Positions 60,965-64,000 of a stretch of DNA of 64,000 nucleotides are shown in pieces. The notes beneath the pieces are model-generated. The model ran no database searches and was not told the DNA's origin. It saw only the letters and a program-made list of their open reading frames with translations. Positions within the stretch are counted from its first letter, which is position 1, and each line of letters starts with the position of its first letter. The position numbers and the translations under genes were made by a program. Source of the DNA: Lewinellaceae bacterium (lineage in GTDB: Bacteria > Bacteroidota > Bacteroidia > Chitinophagales > Saprospiraceae); the NCBI GenBank assembly GCA_016711435.1, contig JADJSY010000006.1, positions 62,001 to 126,000 on the forward strand. Direction: 5' to 3'.

Positions 60965-62128
60965 TTATAACGTTTGGCTTTCGCTGTGTACTTTCAGAAT
61001 GTTTTTAACGAATTCAGCCTTTTTAAAAGCATCTTCAATTGTTTCTGCGGTGATGGTCACATGTCCCATTTTCCGGAAAGGAGAAGTCAGCGCCTTGCCA
61101 TATAAATGGACATGCACGCCGCTGATGGCAAGGCATTCCGCCACACCTTCGTAATGAACAGGGCCTTTGTGCCCGTCTGCGCCAAGCAGATTGAGCATCA
61201 GCGCCGGCTGTATCTGAGCGGTATCGCCCAGCGGCAGATCACAAATAGCCCGCAAATGCTGCTGATACTGGCTTGTCACAGCGCTGTCGATGGTATGGTG
61301 GCCGCTGTTGTGGGGCCGCGGCGCCACTTCATTGACCCACAACTGTCCGTCGGCACAAAGAAACATTTCCACCGCCAGCAAACCGCAAATATCGAACGCG
61401 CTGATCACCTGCTCGGCCAGCACTTCCGCTTGCGCAGCAACCAATGCAGAAATCCGCGCCGGACAAATCAACAACTCTACTAAATTTGCTTCAGGGTGAA
61501 AATCCATTTCAACAGCCGGGAATACCGCCACTTCGCCGGAGGCATTCCTGGCTGCTATGACTGCAATCTCTGTTTGTATCGGCGCCAGCCCTTCTGCGAG
61601 ACAAGGCCCGGGCAATAATTTGGTTTTCAGGTCTTCTGCCGTCCGCAGGATGGCTACGCCTTTGCCGTCGTAACCGGCCGTGCGCGATTTTTGCACAAAA
61701 GGCAGGTTCCAACGCCCAGATTCGACGGCTTCCAGCAAATCCTGTTCGTTTTCAAACAACTCAAACGGCGCTGTGGGAATGTTGTTCATCCTGTAAAATT
61801 CCTTCTGCAGGCCTTTATCTTTGATGATGTCGAGCGCTTCCGGCGAAGGATGCACCGCCTTGCCCGTTCGCTTTAGTTCATGCAATGCCTCCGTGTTAAC
61901 ATGCTCAATTTCAATGGTCAACACATCTTTATCCCGACCGAAGGCCAGCACATTGTCGTAGTTATTAAAGTCGCCTACCGTAAATTCGGAACAAACCTGC
62001 CCGGCCGGGAAATCTGGAGAGGCATCCAGAATACAGGTCTTAAAATCCCAGGGCGCTGCGGCGAGGCAAAGCATTTTACCCAATTGTCCGCCGCCCAGAA
62101 TACCGATCTTTTGTGTGGTCGAAAACAT
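60965..62128 (-). CDS. purK: N5-carboxyaminoimidazole ribonucleotide synthase
   Basis: 387 residues. It carboxylates AIR with ATP and bicarbonate, giving N5-CAIR for PurE. N-terminal GILGGGQLGKMLCLAA, then the ATP-grasp domain with FVQKSRTAGYDGKGV and the metal site VNEVAPRPHNSGHHTID. Same strand and order as purE, so probably one operon. A TACCTTCG box lies within 12 bases of the start and could be a weak -7 element. Confidence 0.96.
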   Translation of the reverse strand: MFSTTQKIGILGGGQLGKMLCLAAAPWDFKTCILDASPDFPAGQVCSEFTVGDFNNYDNVLAFGRDKDVLTIEIEHVNTEALHELKRTGKAVHPSPEALDIIKDKGLQKEFYRMNNIPTAPFELFENEQDLLEAVESGRWNLPFVQKSRTAGYDGKGVAILRTAEDLKTKLLPGPCLAEGLAPIQTEIAVIAARNASGEVAVFPAVEMDFHPEANLVELLICPARISALVAAQAEVLAEQVISAFDICGLLAVEMFLCADGQLWVNEVAPRPHNSGHHTIDSAVTSQYQQHLRAICDLPLGDTAQIQPALMLNLLGADGHKGPVHYEGVAECLAISGVHVHLYGKALTSPFRKMGHVTITAETIEDAFKKAEFVKNILKVHSESQTL

Positions 62129-62148
62129 GGGGCGAAGGTATGATTTTT

Positions 62149-62323
62149 GCGCTTACGCGCAGTTTCCCCCTCGTAGGAATATGGGGTACGGATGACGATT
62201 TACGCGGTTTCTTTAGAGTTGACGAAAAATATAAAATTGGTCAACTCTACAAGGGAAAAATCCGCGTTAATCCGCGTCATCCGTCTAATCCGCGTTGCAA
62301 TTATTCCTACGGCGCGTAAGCGC
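62149..62323. repeat. 175-bp nested palindrome reaching into prmC
   Basis: Five arm pairs are nested in order: GCGCTTACGCGC with GCGCGTAAGCGC, CGTAGGAATA with TATTCCTACG, CGGATGACG with CGTCATCCG, ACGCGG with CCGCGT, and AGAGTTGAC with GTCAACTCT around a loop of about 16. The right 39 bases are inside prmC and encode its last 12 residues and stop. AATCCGCGT words resemble REP-like units. Confidence 0.9.
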
Positions 62324-63178
62324 ACGCACCATCCGATCTGATCCCGAAATATCCTTTTTTAAAACGACATCCTGAAACCCTTTTTCAGACAACAGCGCAG
62401 CCACTTTCGCAGCATTGAATTCATTGCATTCAAAAAACAAAACGCCACCGGGGCGCAGTTTTTCCAGGGCAAAATCCGCGATGGTTCGGTAAAAAACAAG
62501 GGGATCCCCATCGCTGACAAACAAAGCCAGCGCGGGTTCGTGGGCCAGCACGTGTTCGGGCATCAGTTCTTTTTCAGACAATGGAATATACGGCGGATTG
62601 CTGACGATGACATCCAGCGCAGAAAAAGCCTGCCAACCAGATGTTTCTAAAATATCGCCCTGTAAAAACTGAAAATTGGCGGATGTGCCCAAAATATTTT
62701 GCGCATTACGGGTGGCGACAGACAAAGCGTCGGCGCTTTTTTCCAGTCCGAATAGTTGAAGTGCGGGAAATTTTTTCTTCAGCGTGATGCCAATGCAACC
62801 ACTTCCCAGGCCGATGTCGAGCAGCGAGACATGATTGTCGGTATTCAGATTTCGAAGATGCTCCAGCACCCAGGCCACCAGTTCTTCCGTTTCCTGACGG
62901 GGAATCAGAACCGCCGGATTTACCTGAAAAACCAGCCCGAAAAAATCGGCGGTTCCAACTACATACTGCACCGGTTCACCGGCTTCAAGCCGACGGATAA
63001 TTTGTTGTAAATCATCGGTTTGTGCAGTTGTCCATTCCGATACAAAAACAGATTCAGGTTTTCGGTGAACCTGAAAAACATCTTCCAGCACAATGCGGGC
63101 AATGCTTGCAGCCTCCGCCAGGCTGTAACGCGACGAGATGCCCTGGATCAATACAGATTTAACGGTTGCGGGTGTCAA
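62285..63178 (-). CDS. prmC: Release-factor glutamine N5-methyltransferase
   Basis: 297 residues. It methylates the GGQ glutamine of peptide-chain release factors. The N-terminal helical domain is followed by PRQETEELVAWVLEHL, the SAM-binding loop LLDIGLGSGCIGITL and the catalytic NPPYIP. The start is TTG at 63178, two bases after the stop of the upstream NlpC gene, so translation is probably coupled. The last 12 residues (ALTRRRNNCNAD) are encoded by the arm of a palindromic repeat and are not typical of the family. Confidence 0.93.
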   Translation of the reverse strand: MTPATVKSVLIQGISSRYSLAEAASIARIVLEDVFQVHRKPESVFVSEWTTAQTDDLQQIIRRLEAGEPVQYVVGTADFFGLVFQVNPAVLIPRQETEELVAWVLEHLRNLNTDNHVSLLDIGLGSGCIGITLKKKFPALQLFGLEKSADALSVATRNAQNILGTSANFQFLQGDILETSGWQAFSALDVIVSNPPYIPLSEKELMPEHVLAHEPALALFVSDGDPLVFYRTIADFALEKLRPGGVLFFECNEFNAAKVAALLSEKGFQDVVLKKDISGSDRMVRALTRRRNNCNAD

Positions 63179-63180
63179 AA

Positions 63181-64000
63181 TCAGTCAAAAAGAGCGGCCT
63201 GACGGAATAATTCATCTTCCTGACGATCCGAGTCCGAATAGTTGGAGGATTGTGGTTCATCAGCCAAAACCCGTTTTACGATGCGGAGTTGGTGGGTATA
63301 GCGGTCGAGTTCGCGGTTGAAAATGCCAAAATGATCCAGTTTATCTATCCGCACTTTACCCGATGCGTGAATGACATGGCAATCGGGCATAATAATCCCG
63401 ACATGGGTGATCTGGCCTTTAGCGTTGTCGAAAAAAGCGAGGTCGCCGGACTGGCATTGTTCCATAAAATCAATGGCGCGGCCCTGCGTCACCTGCTGGG
63501 AAGCATCGCGCAACAGGCGGATACCGGCTATTTTGAATACCATCTGGGTCAGGCCCGAACAATCGATCCCAAACGGAGAGCGCCCGCCCCACAGGTACGG
63601 CGCATGAAGGTAACGCCGCGCTATTTTTACTACCCAGTCGATGGTGAGTTGTTGTTGGCCCGGGGTCACAACAGGGCCGGAAAATTGAAAAGACTGATCG
63701 CCCAGCATACACCGCAAGCCATCGTACATGGGCAACACGGCGCCCATGGTTAGCGGAATAAAGTGATCGGCAGCCATTAGTCCTTCCACCAAAGAAAGAT
63801 TCAGCGTTTGCCGGTCGGCATATGCGTCAAACTCGCTGGGAGTCAGGCGTTTCAGTTGTTTGGCATCCACCCATCCGATATAGCCGTCCCAGGAACACAA
63901 CACCTGTTTCCAGTTATCTTTCGAAACCTGCACTTCCACGGTTTCTCCGAAAAGCAGTTGTGAAACCATCTCGCTTTTATCGGAGGGCTGGGCGCGCAAA
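63181..64000 (-). CDS. NlpC/P60 cysteine peptidase with SH3 domain, 5' end outside the window
   Basis: At least 272 residues; the frame is open to the window edge and its first visible residues (RAQPSDKSEMVSQLLFGE) are the middle of an SH3b domain, so the true start lies beyond base 64000. A second SH3-like stretch precedes the C40 peptidase domain with SPFGIDCSGLTQMVF (catalytic Cys), ITHVGIIM (catalytic His) and ASGKVRID. It cuts the D-Glu to diaminopimelate bond in peptidoglycan stem peptides. Likely co-transcribed with prmC. Confidence 0.9.
   Translation of the reverse strand, partial: LRAQPSDKSEMVSQLLFGETVEVQVSKDNWKQVLCSWDGYIGWVDAKQLKRLTPSEFDAYADRQTLNLSLVEGLMAADHFIPLTMGAVLPMYDGLRCMLGDQSFQFSGPVVTPGQQQLTIDWVVKIARRYLHAPYLWGGRSPFGIDCSGLTQMVFKIAGIRLLRDASQQVTQGRAIDFMEQCQSGDLAFFDNAKGQITHVGIIMPDCHVIHASGKVRIDKLDHFGIFNRELDRYTHQLRIVKRVLADEPQSSNYSDSDRQEDELFRQAALFD

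Overview
The window is ordinary-looking chromosome of a free-living Bacteroidota bacterium, most likely from the Saprospiria (Saprospira/Lewinella/Haliscomenobacter type). The evidence is several type IX secretion (T9SS) C-terminal sorting domains, a roughly 2,000-residue gliding-type adhesin with a type B sorting domain, a TonB-dependent receptor with a carboxypeptidase-like N-terminal domain, DUF3667, DUF5683 and DUF4349 proteins, and promoters of the Bacteroidota form TTTG / TAnnTTTG. I see no rRNA, tRNA, CRISPR array, prophage, transposase or secondary-metabolite cluster.

Layout. 0-5.6 kb: end of an exported ASPIC/UnbV protein, then a left-facing pair (DUF1080 3-keto-glycoside hydrolase type protein and a cytochrome-tailed sorbosone-dehydrogenase-like propeller) and a broken NMN adenylyltransferase/Nudix gene. 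5.7-11.6 kb: the giant adhesin. 11.7-16.2 kb: cysteine synthase, then guaA, lptE, a TPR-like protein and secG. 16.3-26 kb: a GH73 glucosaminidase, an exported propeller protein, small membrane and zinc-motif proteins, a flavin reductase, a GH20 hexosaminidase, an esterase and a MarR regulator. 26.2-33.2 kb: a TonB receptor, the transglycosylase MtgA, an amidohydrolase-fold protein without its metal ligands, a P-loop kinase-like protein and an HtrA protease. 33.5-41.1 kb: dapF, two outer-membrane barrel-like proteins, an MsbA-type ABC exporter, an exported protein, DUF5683 and a rhomboid protease. 41.3-44.9 kb: a second GH73 enzyme and an AT-rich patch of unknown genes. 44.9-52 kb: a TolB-propeller amidohydrolase, a prolyl oligopeptidase and a coiled-coil protein. 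52-64 kb: murB, two unrelated-looking phosphoglucose isomerases in tandem, a GT39-like enzyme, DUF4349, a thiolase, purE/purK, prmC and an NlpC/P60 peptidase.

Working together: many genes serve the cell envelope (murB, dapF, mtgA, two GH73, NlpC/P60, lptE, secG, MsbA-like, HtrA, rhomboid) or export and breakdown of polymers (T9SS substrates, GH20, esterase, prolyl oligopeptidase, TonB receptor). The rest is housekeeping metabolism.

Two features stand out. First, the intergenic spaces are filled by long palindromic or quasi-tandem elements made from a small set of simple words. They nearly always start at, or within a few bases of, a stop codon and sometimes supply the stop codon or the last residues of the gene. 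Several occur as related pairs. Second, at least five genes are interrupted by single-base shifts, mostly in homopolymers, with otherwise intact protein on both sides. This looks more like consensus sequencing error than decay.
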